A DNA stretch of 64,000 nucleotides from Planctomycetes bacterium MalM25 (GTDB lineage: Bacteria; Planctomycetota; Planctomycetia; Pirellulales; Lacipirellulaceae): contig CP036424.1 of NCBI GenBank assembly GCA_007745835.1, forward strand, positions 2,591,968 through 2,655,967, written 5' to 3'. Below are positions 9,411 to 18,639 of this stretch, piece after piece. The position numbers and the translations under genes are program-made. The notes beneath the pieces were generated by a model. It was not told the DNA's origin. It saw only the letters and a program-made list of their open reading frames with translations, and searched no databases. Positions within the stretch are counted from its first letter, which is position 1; every line of letters starts with the position of its first letter.

Positions 9411-11375
9411 TCACCCCGGCGTGTCGAGGTACGGGTCCTGGCTCATCATGCGTTGCTGCTTCTGACGCTGCTCCTCGAAGTAGAGCAGGACTTTGCGGTC
9501 GCGGAACTGGCGGGTCTCGACCTTCTGCTGGGCGCGGGTGAACATCCCCTCGAGCCCCGAGAGGTTCGCGTCGCCGGCGTTCTCGCCGCGGGCCTTGAGC
9601 CGCTTCGCCCGCTTGGGGCCGAAGCCTTGCTCGAGGATCTCATCGTCCAGCGCGAGGAACTGCCGGTAGCTGCCCGGGTCGCCCTGGCGGCCGCAACGGC
9701 CGATCAGCTGGCGGTCGATGCGCCGCGACTCATGCAGCTCGGTGCAGATGACGTGCAAGCCGCCTAGCTCCTCGACGCCCTCGCCGAGCTTGATGTCGGT
9801 GCCGCGGCCCGCCATGTTCGTTGCGACCGTGATGCGGCCGCGCTGGCCCGCGGCGGAAACGATCTCCGCCTCTTGGGCGATGTGCTTCGCGTTAAGAACG
9901 GTGTGCCCGAGCCCCGACTCGGTGAGGAGCGTGGCGAGGATCTCGCTCTTGTCGATCGAGCGCGTGCCGACCAGCACCGGGCGCCCCGCGGCGTGCATCT
10001 CGGTGATCTCGGCGACGATCGCCCGCCATTTGGATTCGGCCGCGCCGTAAACGCGGGTCGGCAACTGCTGGCGGATCGGGGGGCGGTTGGTCGGGATCGG
10101 CAGGCAGTGGACCTTGTAGATCTTCCGCAGCTCCGCGGCGCTCGATCTCGCGGTGCCCGTCATGCCGGAGAGGCGGCGGTAACGGCGGAACAGGTCTTGG
10201 ATCGTGATCCGCGCGGCCTGATTGGTGGCGAACGTGACCTCGACGCCCTCCTGGGCCTCGACCGCCTGGTGGATGCCGCTGCGCCACTTGCGTCCCTCGG
10301 CGAGCCGGCCGGTGAACTCGTCAACGATGACGATCTCGCCGTCGCGGACGATGTAGTGCCGGTTGAGGAACATCTCGCGGCGGACCTTGATCGCCCGCTC
10401 GACGTACTCGTAGATCTCCGCCAGCGGGATGCGGTCCATCGCCGGTGGCTTGGGCAGCTCGCGCACGCGGCGGCGTCCCTCCAGGGTCAGGTCGATCCGC
10501 TTCTCTTTGTGCTCGTACTCGTAGTGCTCGTCCTCCTCGAAGCCCTCGGGCTGCTGCGCGGCCCAGGCGTAAGCCTCCGCGGCGATCTGCTCGTCTTCGC
10601 CCGGCAGGGCGCTGATGATGAGCGGCGTGCGGGCCTCGTCGATGAGGATGCTGTCGGCCTCGTCAACGAGCATGTAATGCAGGTCACGCTGGACCGGTTT
10701 CTCGCCCCCGCCGCCCGCTTCGGCCTTGCCGCTGAGCATCTCGCCGAAGAGGTCGCGGGCGCCCTCGGTGATCCGCCGCTTGAGCAGGCGGTCGCGGAGG
10801 AAATCGAAGCCCATCTCGTTGGCGGTGCCGTAGGTGATGTCGCTACCGTACGACTTGCCACGCTGCGGCTGCGGCATCTGGGACTGGATCACGCCAACGG
10901 ACATGCCGAGCGCTTCGTAGACCGGCCGCATCAAGTCGGCGTCGCGCTGGGCGAGGTAGTCGTTGACCGTCGCGAGGTGCGCGCCTTTGCCCTCGAGCGC
11001 CGCCAGGTACAAGGGCAGGGTGGCGGTGAGCGTCTTGCCCTCACCGGTCTGCATCTCGATGATCGACCCGTGGTGCGCCGCCGCGCCACCCAACAGCTGC
11101 ACCTCGAAGTGCTTCATGTTGAGCGTCCGCCGGCCCGCCTCGCGCACGAGAGCGAACCCCTCCACGAGCAAGCGATCGAGCGGCTCGCCGCTGCGGGCGC
11201 GGTAGCGGAGCGAGAGGCTCGTCTTGCGGAGGTCGTAGTCGTTGAGCTTCTCAAGATCGGGCCCGAGCGCGTTGATCGGGTCGATGCAGCCCGCCCACTG
11301 GGCGAGCTTGCGCTTCACCGGGCCCCCGGTGATCGCTTGGAGCTGTCGAGCAGAACCTGTCGGGAGCGTTTTCAA
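9411..11375 (-). CDS. Short SecA-like preprotein translocase ATPase
   Basis: 654 aa against roughly 840-1000 for a housekeeping SecA. SecA couples ATP hydrolysis to protein export through SecYEG. Seen here: Walker A MQTGEGKT (108-115), the LVDEADSILIDEARTPLI Walker B segment, the preprotein cross-linking region, then nucleotide-binding domain 2 with NMAGRGTDIKLG and GRCGRQGDPG. The protein stops soon after NBD2: the helical scaffold/wing region is almost absent and there is no C-terminal CxCxSGxK zinc tail. A lysine/glycine-lacking linker after residue 185 contains a Gly-rich insert (GKAEAGGGGEK). The start is unsure: TTG at 11375 is used, with a GTG at codon 20. It could be a specialised second SecA; a full-length copy would be expected elsewhere. 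Confidence 0.85.
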   Translation of the reverse strand: MKTLPTGSARQLQAITGGPVKRKLAQWAGCIDPINALGPDLEKLNDYDLRKTSLSLRYRARSGEPLDRLLVEGFALVREAGRRTLNMKHFEVQLLGGAAAHHGSIIEMQTGEGKTLTATLPLYLAALEGKGAHLATVNDYLAQRDADLMRPVYEALGMSVGVIQSQMPQPQRGKSYGSDITYGTANEMGFDFLRDRLLKRRITEGARDLFGEMLSGKAEAGGGGEKPVQRDLHYMLVDEADSILIDEARTPLIISALPGEDEQIAAEAYAWAAQQPEGFEEDEHYEYEHKEKRIDLTLEGRRRVRELPKPPAMDRIPLAEIYEYVERAIKVRREMFLNRHYIVRDGEIVIVDEFTGRLAEGRKWRSGIHQAVEAQEGVEVTFATNQAARITIQDLFRRYRRLSGMTGTARSSAAELRKIYKVHCLPIPTNRPPIRQQLPTRVYGAAESKWRAIVAEITEMHAAGRPVLVGTRSIDKSEILATLLTESGLGHTVLNAKHIAQEAEIVSAAGQRGRITVATNMAGRGTDIKLGEGVEELGGLHVICTELHESRRIDRQLIGRCGRQGDPGSYRQFLALDDEILEQGFGPKRAKRLKARGENAGDANLSGLEGMFTRAQQKVETRQFRDRKVLLYFEEQRQKQQRMMSQDPYLDTPG

Positions 11376-11463
11376 GCGGAGAACTGGCGGACCGGGGGAG
11401 CGTGCGTACGAGTCCCCTTATCCTACGCCAGAACCGGCGATTGCGGAGCGGCCGGGCAGTCGC

Positions 11464-12201
11464 TCAACGCCAGACCGTGTCGGCCTGGGGCGTCGCAACC
11501 CGCAGCGGCGCAGCCCCACCCGCCGGCGGAGCCCCGGGAACCGGTTCGAGCGGTGTGATCGACACGCCCCCTTCGAGCGCCGCGAGACTCACCGGTTCGC
11601 GGTAACCCGAGACGCCCGGCACCCGGACCCGCGGGCTCGCCGCGGGCGTGGCGGAGTGGACCGGTGCCGAGCCGGAGACCCAGGCGTTGGCGGTCGCCGG
11701 CGGCCGGCTCGTGGCGGCGAGCGTCTGGCCGCCACGCGCGATCGGCTGGTTCTGCTGCCGAGCCTGGGCGACCGACGACGGGCTGGCGAACCGTAGCGAG
11801 GACGAGTCGGGCTGGATCGTGATGGGAGCTTCGTTCGAGGCGGTCGGCCCACCGACCGCCGGGGCGCCATAGAACGGCGTCGCCGAACCGGGCACCGGCC
11901 CCTGAGCCGGGGCGGGCGTGTAAGCGGGAGCGGCCTGGTAGGGCGAGGCGGGCGGAGCCCCTTGGTAAGCCGGGGCGACTCCCGGCGCCGCCCCGGGGGC
12001 GGCCGGAGCAAAGGTCGCTTGACCCTGCGGGTAATACGCCGGCGCAACGCCGTCGGGCGTCGTCCGCAACGCGGGCGGAGCCACGCGATCGGCGGTTGTG
12101 AACGGGTTCGTCAGCTCCGGCGTGGTGGTCGAGCTGCACCCCGCGGCGAGCGCCAGCAGGAGGCCGGCGTTCCAGGTCGAAACAATACGGTTCGTGGTCA
12201 T
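11464..12201 (-). CDS. Pro/Ala-rich lipoprotein
   Basis: 245 aa. The N-terminus is a lipoprotein signal with lipobox LAAGC; Cys22 would be lipidated and the protein tethered to a membrane. The rest is low complexity, rich in Ala, Pro, Gly, Gln and Tyr (runs such as PAYTPAPAQGPVPG), with no catalytic motif; it may be a flexible envelope linker. It lies 88 bp beyond the start of the short secA gene on the same strand and could share its transcript. A second open frame covers the same DNA, but only this one has a lipoprotein signal. Function unknown. Confidence 0.78.
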   Translation of the reverse strand: MTTNRIVSTWNAGLLLALAAGCSSTTTPELTNPFTTADRVAPPALRTTPDGVAPAYYPQGQATFAPAAPGAAPGVAPAYQGAPPASPYQAAPAYTPAPAQGPVPGSATPFYGAPAVGGPTASNEAPITIQPDSSSLRFASPSSVAQARQQNQPIARGGQTLAATSRPPATANAWVSGSAPVHSATPAASPRVRVPGVSGYREPVSLAALEGGVSITPLEPVPGAPPAGGAAPLRVATPQADTVWR

Positions 12202-12378
12202 GACGCGTTCAGGTCTGGCTCGGGCCCCCCGGCACGTGCCGCGGAGGCTAGCAGAACCGCCACCCGGGTCCAGACCAATGCGGAAGCGCCGACCCGCGGT
12301 TGAGGGCGGGGCGGGTCGCCCCTAGAATCCGCACTCCCGCGACCAACTCCCCACCCGCTAGCAGCCAAGCCCGAAGCC

Positions 12379-12840
12379 ATGCAACGCACGCTGATCCTCC
12401 TGAAGCCCGACTGTGTCCAACGCCGCCTGATGGGCCAGATCATCACCCGTTTCGAGGAGAAGGGCCTCAATTTCGTGGCGATGAAGCTGCTGAACATCAC
12501 GCCCGAACTGGCTAAGCAGCACTACGCGGAGCACGTCGAGAAGGGGTGGTACCCAACACTCGAGGGCTTCATCACCGGCGGGCCGGTGCTTGCGGGCGTG
12601 CTGGAGGGCCTCGAGGCGATCCAGGTCGTCCGCGACATGCTCGGCGCCACCAGCGGCCTGAAGGCGGCGCCCGGCACGATCCGGGGCGACTTCAGCAGCA
12701 GCCGCCAGATGAATCTCGTGCACGGATCCGACGGCGAGGAAGCCGCGGCCCGCGAGATCGCGCTCTACTTCAAGCCCGAAGAGATCGTCGACAACACGCC
12801 GACAATCGCTAGTTGGCTCCGCGCCAGCGACGAGGCTTGA
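12379..12840 (+). CDS. ndk: Nucleoside diphosphate kinase
   Basis: 153 aa, usual length. Ndk transfers the gamma phosphate of ATP to other NDPs through a phosphohistidine. The active-site motif NLVHGSDG gives His115 as the phosphorylated residue, and the N-terminal RTLILLKPD strand and GWYPTLEGFITGGPV loop are typical. Start ATG at 12379 gives the canonical short N-terminus. It is a single gene converging with the CheX-like gene, 61 bp away. Confidence 0.96.
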   Translation: MQRTLILLKPDCVQRRLMGQIITRFEEKGLNFVAMKLLNITPELAKQHYAEHVEKGWYPTLEGFITGGPVLAGVLEGLEAIQVVRDMLGATSGLKAAPGTIRGDFSSSRQMNLVHGSDGEEAAAREIALYFKPEEIVDNTPTIASWLRASDEA

Positions 12841-12901
12841 GCCTGCGGGGAAGGTGTAGGTTCGAGCCCGTTCGGCGAGCCGATCCTCACGCTCCAAGGC
12901 C

Positions 12902-13420
12902 TCAGAGCTTCAGCAGCGATAGCGTAACATGCAGCGTCCGGTCGTTGGCGAAGATCGCGTCCTCGTTCTGGCACTCGAAAATGACATCGAGCACCTCGTT
13001 GCCGCTGGCGTAGGCGACTTGGTAGCCGTCGCCGACGACGACCGACGGGACGGTGATCTGCGAGAAGCTCCAGTCGGTTCCGGCCAGCGCGGCCTTCACC
13101 CCGCCGACGATGATGTTGGTCACCTCGCCGGCGCCGTCGACGACCTGAGGCGTGAGATCCTCGAACTTATCGCCGACCAAGCCCTCCACCATGTGCAGGG
13201 CGAGCCGGCGCGATGAGTTCACCGCCACGAAGCCCGAGACCGACCCGTGAACGCCGATCAGACAGGTGATCTCGCCCTCTTGCTTGGCCGGCACGCGTGA
13301 TACGCCAACGCACTTCGCCTTGACCCCGCACATCATCAGGGCCTTGGGGACCGACTCGCAGACGGCGTCGAACAGATGCTGGTTGATCTCGAGCGTGAGC
13401 GGCGTGGCGACGGCGGTCAT
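12902..13420 (-). CDS. CheX-like chemotaxis/signalling phosphatase domain protein
   Basis: 172 aa from ATG 13420, which follows a GGAG ribosome site. CheX proteins dephosphorylate response regulators such as CheY. The active helix is present: DGAGEVTNIIVGG carries Glu99 and Asn102 in the E-x-x-N pattern that positions the attacking water. The N-terminal half (residues 10-60) has the alternating beta pattern of the fold. No receptor, CheA or flagellar gene is nearby; the only response regulator in the window is the 136-aa receiver at 45877. A longer upstream extension of the frame is a shadow of the diverging acyltransferase gene. Confidence 0.82.
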   Translation of the reverse strand: MTAVATPLTLEINQHLFDAVCESVPKALMMCGVKAKCVGVSRVPAKQEGEITCLIGVHGSVSGFVAVNSSRRLALHMVEGLVGDKFEDLTPQVVDGAGEVTNIIVGGVKAALAGTDWSFSQITVPSVVVGDGYQVAYASGNEVLDVIFECQNEDAIFANDRTLHVTLSLLKL

Positions 13421-13585
13421 GGGGCCGGGCTCCAGGAGCAGGTGGTTGGACCGTGAAATATCGGGCGCGATCACCCCGGCCGCCGAACGAGATTGCCGTT
13501 TTCCACAGACCCACAGGTGGTGTTTTCGGCACGGCCCGGACAATCGGCCTTCCTCCGGCGCCTCGCTCGGCGCCACAATCGGGCC

Positions 13586-14515
13586 ATGCCGAGCCAGCTG
13601 CAGCCCGCCGCCGACTACTTTGCCTACGTCGCCTTCCGCGTCATCATCGCCGGCGTGCAGGCGTTGCCGCTTTCGGCGTGTGAACGGGGCGCCGACGTGC
13701 TGGCGTGGCTCATGCACGACGTGCTGCGGATGCGGCGGCGTGTAGTCGATGAGAATCTGCGGACCGCTTTCCCGGACTGGTCCGATCGGCGCCGCGCCGC
13801 AACCGCGAAACGGATGTGGCGGCACCTGTTCCTGATGGTTGCCGAGATCGCCCACACCCCCCGCAAGGTGCACCGCACCACCTGGCGCAACTGGATCGAA
13901 CTCGAAGAGGACCGGATGGTCCTTTCAACGCTGCTTAACCAAGGCCCGAAGGTGGTCATCTCCGCCCACTACGGCAACTTCGAGCTGGGCGGGTACCTGC
14001 TAGGTCTCTTCGGGCTGCCGACGCACACCATCGCCCGCACGATCGACAACCGCCACGTCGACCGCTACGTGAACCGCTTCCGCGGGCGCACCGGGCAATA
14101 CATCCTGCCGAAGGAGGGCAGCCGCGAGGAGGTCGAGAAGGTCCTCTCCGCCGGCGGCGTGCTGACGCTGCTGGGAGACCAGCACGCCGGCCCGAAGGGA
14201 TGCTGGATCGACTTCTTCGGCAAGCCGGCTTCGACCCACAAAGCGGTCTCGCTGTTCACGCTGTCGTACGACGCCCCGACGGTCGTGGTCGGCGTCCGCC
14301 GGCAAGGCGAAGCGGCGTTGCGCTACCGCGTGGCGGGCGTCGATGCGGTCGATCCGACCGACGCCGACTTCCCGTACGGCACGATCCCGCTGCTTACCGA
14401 GTGGTTCACCCGCCGCCTTGAGGAGGTGATCCGCGAGGAGCCCTCGCAATACTGGTGGGTCCACCGACGCTGGAAGGGCGAACCGCCCAAGAGGCGCAAG
14501 AAAGCAGCGGCGTAA
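13586..14515 (+). CDS. Lysophospholipid/lipid A-type acyltransferase (LpxL/HtrB superfamily)
   Basis: 309 aa. LpxL-type enzymes add a secondary acyl chain to the Kdo2-lipid A precursor at the inner membrane. The catalytic H-x4-E motif is HYGNFE, about residue 132, followed by the KEGSREEVEKVL and GVLTLLGDQHAGPKG segments typical of the family and the late QYWWVHRRW motif. There is one hydrophobic segment near residues 10-30. The ATG at 13586 is chosen over a start 93 nt upstream because it places the first helix at the N-terminus. The gene fits with the heptosyltransferase-like gene further on, pointing to LPS in the outer membrane. It is divergent from the CheX-like gene. Confidence 0.87.
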   Translation: MPSQLQPAADYFAYVAFRVIIAGVQALPLSACERGADVLAWLMHDVLRMRRRVVDENLRTAFPDWSDRRRAATAKRMWRHLFLMVAEIAHTPRKVHRTTWRNWIELEEDRMVLSTLLNQGPKVVISAHYGNFELGGYLLGLFGLPTHTIARTIDNRHVDRYVNRFRGRTGQYILPKEGSREEVEKVLSAGGVLTLLGDQHAGPKGCWIDFFGKPASTHKAVSLFTLSYDAPTVVVGVRRQGEAALRYRVAGVDAVDPTDADFPYGTIPLLTEWFTRRLEEVIREEPSQYWWVHRRWKGEPPKRRKKAAA

Positions 14516-14577
14516 GCCGCTACGGAGAACGTGGCGAACCTTGGCGCTCGGGGCGTCTTAGCGGTCCAATACTCCCC

Positions 14578-14892
14578 ATGAGTGACTGGTTTGAAGCCGC
14601 CCCCCTCGCTGATTTGCCCGAGGGCTCCGCTAAAGAGGTCGTCGTCGAGGGCGTGATCCTCGCCCTGATCCACGCCGGGGGCGAAGTCCACGCGCTCGAC
14701 GGCATGTGCGCACATCAAGGGGGCCCCCTCGGCAAAGGCGCCGTCACGGGCTGCACGCTCACCTGCCCCTGGCACGGGTGGCAGTACGATGTCGCCACCG
14801 GGAAGCAGCTGCTCAGCGAGCACATCCGGCAGCGCCGCTACCCGGCCCGCCTCGAAGGCGATACGATCTGGGTTCGGTTGAGCGACGCCTGA
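14578..14892 (+). CDS. Rieske [2Fe-2S] ferredoxin-like protein
   Basis: 104 aa. Both iron-sulfur ligand boxes are present: CAHQGG (Cys44, His46) and CPWHGW (Cys63, His66), with 16 residues between the second and third ligands. The ALDGMCAHQGGPL and CPWHGWQYDVATG segments resemble the small soluble Rieske proteins (NirD/ferredoxin component type) that shuttle electrons to oxygenases or nitrite reductase. No partner oxygenase is adjacent, so its acceptor is unknown. Start ATG at 14578; upstream lies a degenerate A-A-G repeat. A GNAT gene follows on the same strand. Confidence 0.88.
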   Translation: MSDWFEAAPLADLPEGSAKEVVVEGVILALIHAGGEVHALDGMCAHQGGPLGKGAVTGCTLTCPWHGWQYDVATGKQLLSEHIRQRRYPARLEGDTIWVRLSDA

Positions 14893-14968
14893 CGCCTGCC
14901 AACGCAGCCGCACGCGTCCGTAGATCCCCTCGCCCTTGGGCGCCAAGCCCGCTACACGCCCCGCCGCC

Positions 14969-15931
14969 GTGTTCGAGATCCGGCCCTTCCGCAACTCGGA
15001 CCCCCCCGGCCTCGCGGCGGTGTGGCAGAGCCAGCCGCCGCACCGTGGTCTGGCCCAGCCGATCACCGCGGCGGTGCTCGAGCTGTGCGTCTTCTCGAAA
15101 CAGGTTTTCGATCCACGGGGGTTGCTGGTCGCCACGCGCAACGGCGAGATCGTCGGCTTCGCCCACGCCGGGTTCGGCCCCGACGAACGGGGCGAGTCGG
15201 TCGACGCCACGCTCGGCACGACGCACTTATTAATGCTGCGTGAGGACACCCAGGACGACGCGCTGGCGGACGACCTGATCGCCCACAGCGAGGCCCACCA
15301 GCGCGACCGGGGCGCCACGGTCCACTACGCCGGCGGCATCCGACCGCTCGACGCGTTCTACCTGGGCCTCTACGGCGGCAGCGAGCTGCCCGGGGTCCTG
15401 GAGTCGGACACGCGCCAGACGGCGCACTTCCTCCGCAATCACTACAAACCGGCGAGCCGGGTCGTCGTGCTGCAACGCGAGCTGGTCCGCTTCCGGCTCG
15501 GCAGCGGCTCGCGCGAGACGCGGCAAATCAAACGCGACACGTCGGTCGAACAGACCTTCATGCCGCCGCCGCGCCACTGGTGGGAGGCGTGCGTCACCGG
15601 CGGGCAGGACCGCATGCGTTTCGCGCTCCGCGAGCGTTCGACCGGCGCCGAGATCGCCCACGTCATCTTCTGGGACATCGAGCCGCTGGCGACCTCGTGG
15701 GGCATCCCGACCGTCGGCATGACCGACCTGTGGGTCGACCCGGCCCACCGCCGCAAGAAGGCCGCCACGCACCTGCTGAACGAGTCGCTCAAGCTCGTGC
15801 AGCGGCGGGGCGCCGCGATGGTCGAAGCCCAAACCATGGCCGAGAACGAGGGCGCGCTCGCGCTCTACGAAGCGGTCGGCTTCACCGCGATCGACGCCGG
15901 CGCGGTGCTGCGCCGCGAGCCGAAGCCTTGA
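14969..15931 (+). CDS. GNAT-family N-acetyltransferase, probably two-domain
   Basis: About 320 aa from GTG 14969. The first half (FEIRPFRNSDPPGL.. VATRNGEIVGFAHAG) and the second (VGMTDLWVDPAHRRKKAATHLL.. ENEGALALYEAVGF) each look like a GNAT fold; the second keeps the acetyl-CoA loop R/Q-x-x-G-x-A shape as RRKKAAT and the Y-x-x-x-GF end. Such proteins acetylate small molecules or protein N-termini; no substrate can be named. A TTG at 14936 would add 11 residues of low complexity, so GTG is preferred. It follows the Rieske gene by 76 bp. Confidence 0.72.
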   Translation: MFEIRPFRNSDPPGLAAVWQSQPPHRGLAQPITAAVLELCVFSKQVFDPRGLLVATRNGEIVGFAHAGFGPDERGESVDATLGTTHLLMLREDTQDDALADDLIAHSEAHQRDRGATVHYAGGIRPLDAFYLGLYGGSELPGVLESDTRQTAHFLRNHYKPASRVVVLQRELVRFRLGSGSRETRQIKRDTSVEQTFMPPPRHWWEACVTGGQDRMRFALRERSTGAEIAHVIFWDIEPLATSWGIPTVGMTDLWVDPAHRRKKAATHLLNESLKLVQRRGAAMVEAQTMAENEGALALYEAVGFTAIDAGAVLRREPKP

Positions 15932-16261
15932 GGCGTGACCCAGGAGGCCGATAGCCACCAAGGACGACGCCTCATTTGTCACGAAGCCTTTCCGGCTATC
16001 TTCGAATGACCAAGCGTCATTTGCACTCTGAGAATCGCATGGCCGAATATCTGCTTGGCGTCGCGGAGCGTCATGAAAGTGACTCCTCAACTGCAGGTCT
16101 TCGTCACCGACGCCAATTCGGACTGATTGGCTGAGCTAACGGGCGGCTCACCCGACCGCACTTGACTGGGTGACGGCAAGAATCGTGCGATCTGAGCTTA
16201 CGTAGCTTACCCATGATGACTCGTTTGGCTGCTGATAGGACCGCTAACAATCAGACTCACG
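15932..16261. other. 330-bp gene-poor interval
   Basis: No convincing gene, RNA or hairpin with a U-tract was seen on either strand. It is visibly less GC-rich than the flanks and borders the PEP-CTERM gene and IS element, so it may be older acquired or decayed DNA. Confidence 0.4.
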
Positions 16262-16900
16262 CTAGCGTGCTTGCCACCGGGGGCTCTTGGACAGCAAGCA
16301 GATCAGAATGCCACACGTAGCAAATGTCGCCGGCTCTGGAACAACACGGCCGAAAACTGCATGGTAGTGCCCAAGGCTTGCGTTTCTCGGTCCCCAGCCT
16401 GCGCTGATTGACCACCCGATGAGAGGATCAGCGCCAACGATCGTGCCTGTCCTTGGGATGCCACCATCACCTTGTGTGGCGAACAAACCACCTCCGAAAA
16501 CAACCCCGTACCACCCCGGATCGAGTTCGAGCTCAAGCTCGCCGTAGACCACATCAGAGGGATCGGGGAAAGTTAGCAATGTGTCGCCTAACACGTCCGG
16601 CGTGGATAAATCGCTCGAATCAGGCAGGTCATCCGGGCCGGTCAGTGACACTATCGCTCCAAAGAACGTGCCACTGCCAACAAAGTGACCGCCAATGCTG
16701 CTGGTAAGCACCGGTTCGGTTAACTCAAAACGCGCGCCTACGAAGACAAACTGATTGACGTTCGTGGCCGGAGTTTCTGGCGACGGCACAACGCCGGTCT
16801 CTCCGAGTGTCGCGCTCTCAAACAGAATTCGGTCGGCCAGCGTCGCCGTAGCGAATGCAAGCACGGCAAGACCCACGGCCATCAATCGCAGTGGTTTCAT
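16262..16900 (-). CDS. PEP-CTERM sorting-domain protein
   Basis: 212 aa from ATG 16900. A clear signal peptide (KPLRLMAVGLAVLAFA) is followed by a beta-rich extracellular body with no catalytic motif. The C-terminus is VPEPATF, a hydrophobic helix and a basic end (SPRWQAR), the PEP-CTERM signal read by exosortases. Its base composition is lower in GC than the neighbouring genes, and an IS element sits 199 bp upstream. No exosortase is in the window. The role of the body is unknown; such proteins are usually surface or exopolymer components. Confidence 0.82.
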   Translation of the reverse strand: MKPLRLMAVGLAVLAFATATLADRILFESATLGETGVVPSPETPATNVNQFVFVGARFELTEPVLTSSIGGHFVGSGTFFGAIVSLTGPDDLPDSSDLSTPDVLGDTLLTFPDPSDVVYGELELELDPGWYGVVFGGGLFATQGDGGIPRTGTIVGADPLIGWSISAGWGPRNASLGHYHAVFGRVVPEPATFATCGILICLLSKSPRWQAR

Positions 16901-17090
16901 AGTTGCGCCTCTCCCTTCGTCTTGATTCAACGTCGCTGATCCAGTGGCCCAATAGCCAACTTCGTCTTGGAAAATTCCGACGGGCGGCGGCATCGTATTC
17001 CCGCCTGACCGAGCCCATTCTAAACGAAGACCTGGTGCGGACGCTGGATCACGACGTTAGGTTCTGCGAGTGGGCTGCTCGTGGCCAAGG

Positions 17091-17099
17091 ACACAACGT
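17091..17099. repeat. IS target-site duplication, left copy
   Basis: Nine bases, acacaacgt, directly outside the left inverted repeat; the same nine follow the right inverted repeat at 18640. Confidence 0.9.
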
Positions 17100-17129
17100 C
17101 GAATGGCACGTAGATCTACGCAAGTCGTT
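17100..17129 (+). repeat. Left terminal inverted repeat of the IS
   Basis: 30 bp beginning cgaatggcacgtagatct; matches the reverse complement of 18610-18639 at 29 of 30 positions (a at 17118 against c). The transposase stop codon lies inside it. Confidence 0.92.
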
Positions 17130-18525
17130 TAGCCATTTGACGTTTGAGCACGTTCCTTGGTTTGCACATGGGGACGTGTTTCTTGGGTCTTCGCTTTCGC
17201 TGGCGTGGTTCGAAGCGGTCGGGTCGGTCGCCGACACGGTGGGTGGCAATGGCGTCGAGCAGGTGGTCGTAGAGGGTTCGTCGGAAGACGGCTCCGCGAT
17301 GCGATAGCAACTCGATCACCGGATGGAACGCTTCGAGCGTTTGAACGGCGCCCTTGAAGCTGATCGAGCGGGGCTCGATCGAATGCTTGTGGGCCGCTTG
17401 GGCCATCACGGTGCGGATCAGGTTGTAGGCGAGCAGGTGGGCCCAGATCTCCTTGCGCACCAGTTCGGGCGTCTTGCAACGCAGGATGTCCATCGGCAGG
17501 GTCTCTTTGAGCGACCGCAGGTCGAGTTCGCAGTTCCAACGAGCGCGATACAACTCGGCGAGGTCTTGCTTGGTGTACTCCTCGGAATCCAACAAGGTCG
17601 AGACGACAATCAGGCTCCGGCTGCGGAAGCCATCTTGCTCAACGAGGACGCGCGTCTCACGAACCGTGATCTGGCCGGGCAGCTTCTTCCAGTTGCCCCA
17701 CTTCATCGAGCGGATAGCGGGCTTGGTCCACTCAACGAGGTGATCGCCTTTCGCCAAGCGTATCCCACGCCGGAAGTCGGCCTTCCGGCAGTGGTGCAAC
17801 CGCGTGACCATATCGACGCCGCGTTGCTTCAAGAGATGGATCTCTTTCCACGCACACAGGTACCGATCGGCAAGCAGGATATCCCCCGCAAGCAGCCGTC
17901 CCCACATCTTGCGGAGCATGCCCAACTCGCTGTGCCCCTTGCCCGAGTTGCTGCAGATGTCCAAGTCGAGCACGGCTCCGCAAGAGAGCGAGAAGAACGC
18001 CGCGATCCGCGCGATCGGGAAGCCGATCCCCGGGGCCTGCTGCGGGGGCTGCGGATAAGCGTGCTGGTTCTCCGGCGTGTCGGGCATCGACACGGTCGAG
18101 CCGTCGTAGATCAGCACGCGACGCCGCTTCCACAACCACTCGGGCTTCACGCCCTTGTCCAACGCGGCGGCCGTTGCGCGGGCCGTGGTCGCGAAGAACT
18201 CCTCGGGCAATCGCTTCCTCGCTTGGCAGTAAGCGCTCGTCTGGGCGGAGCAAGGCTTCAAGCCCTGCGACACCCGGTGGGCGATCAGCCGGGCGACCGC
18301 CGCTCGGCACGAGTGGTCGGCGCTGAGCACCTGCCACAAGAAGACCCGCAGCGTCATCAGCGGCGTGTAGATCCGATCGAGCCAGTCGTGCTGGATCGTG
18401 TCGAGTGCTCGCGTGAGCGTCTCGTTCGTGAGCACTTCACCGAAGGGCAACCCCTCCGACTGCAAGAACTGCTGGCGCAGAAAGCTGATCTGGCTCCGAA
18501 CGCGTCCGTTGTTAATACTTCGCAC
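17116..18525 (-). CDS. IS4-family DDE transposase
   Basis: 469 aa, full length. It catalyses cut-and-paste transposition of the surrounding element. The DDE triad is visible: first Asp in YDGSTVSMPDT (near residue 142), second in LLADRYLCAW, and the IS4 signature Y(2)R(3)E(6)K in YRARWNCELDLRSLK, giving the catalytic Glu. The N-terminal 130 residues are helical and would bind the ends. The frame is intact and begins 85 nt inside the right repeat; its stop lies in the left repeat. A TTG or other start near 18525 is used. Confidence 0.95.
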   Translation of the reverse strand: MRSINNGRVRSQISFLRQQFLQSEGLPFGEVLTNETLTRALDTIQHDWLDRIYTPLMTLRVFLWQVLSADHSCRAAVARLIAHRVSQGLKPCSAQTSAYCQARKRLPEEFFATTARATAAALDKGVKPEWLWKRRRVLIYDGSTVSMPDTPENQHAYPQPPQQAPGIGFPIARIAAFFSLSCGAVLDLDICSNSGKGHSELGMLRKMWGRLLAGDILLADRYLCAWKEIHLLKQRGVDMVTRLHHCRKADFRRGIRLAKGDHLVEWTKPAIRSMKWGNWKKLPGQITVRETRVLVEQDGFRSRSLIVVSTLLDSEEYTKQDLAELYRARWNCELDLRSLKETLPMDILRCKTPELVRKEIWAHLLAYNLIRTVMAQAAHKHSIEPRSISFKGAVQTLEAFHPVIELLSHRGAVFRRTLYDHLLDAIATHRVGDRPDRFEPRQRKRRPKKHVPMCKPRNVLKRQMAKRLA

Positions 18526-18609
18526 CGCGAGGGCCTCCTTGCCAACGATGGGGATGTGACAACTCCCATCTAGGCGAGCGAGGCCCTTCTTCGTAGGTCA
18601 ATTCGCAAC

Positions 18610-18639
18610 AACGACTTGCGGAGATCTACGTGCCATTCG
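18610..18639 (-). repeat. Right terminal inverted repeat of the IS
   Basis: 30 bp ending ctacgtgccattcg, the inverted partner of the left end with one mismatch. Confidence 0.92.

Larger units (their letters stand above)
17100..18639 (-). mobile_element. Complete IS4-family insertion sequence, 1540 bp
   Basis: The element is bounded by 30-bp inverted repeats with one mismatch and a perfect 9-bp target duplication, and carries one intact transposase gene. IS4-family elements typically duplicate 9-12 bp, so size, ends and transposase agree. Intact ends and duplication suggest a recent, possibly still active insertion. Removing it with one duplication copy joins the flanks without restoring any gene I recognise. 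Confidence 0.93.

Noticed and set aside
16994-17090. Open frame running into the IS (left flank)
   Set aside because: After removing the IS the frame continues but shows no family or good start; likely chance.
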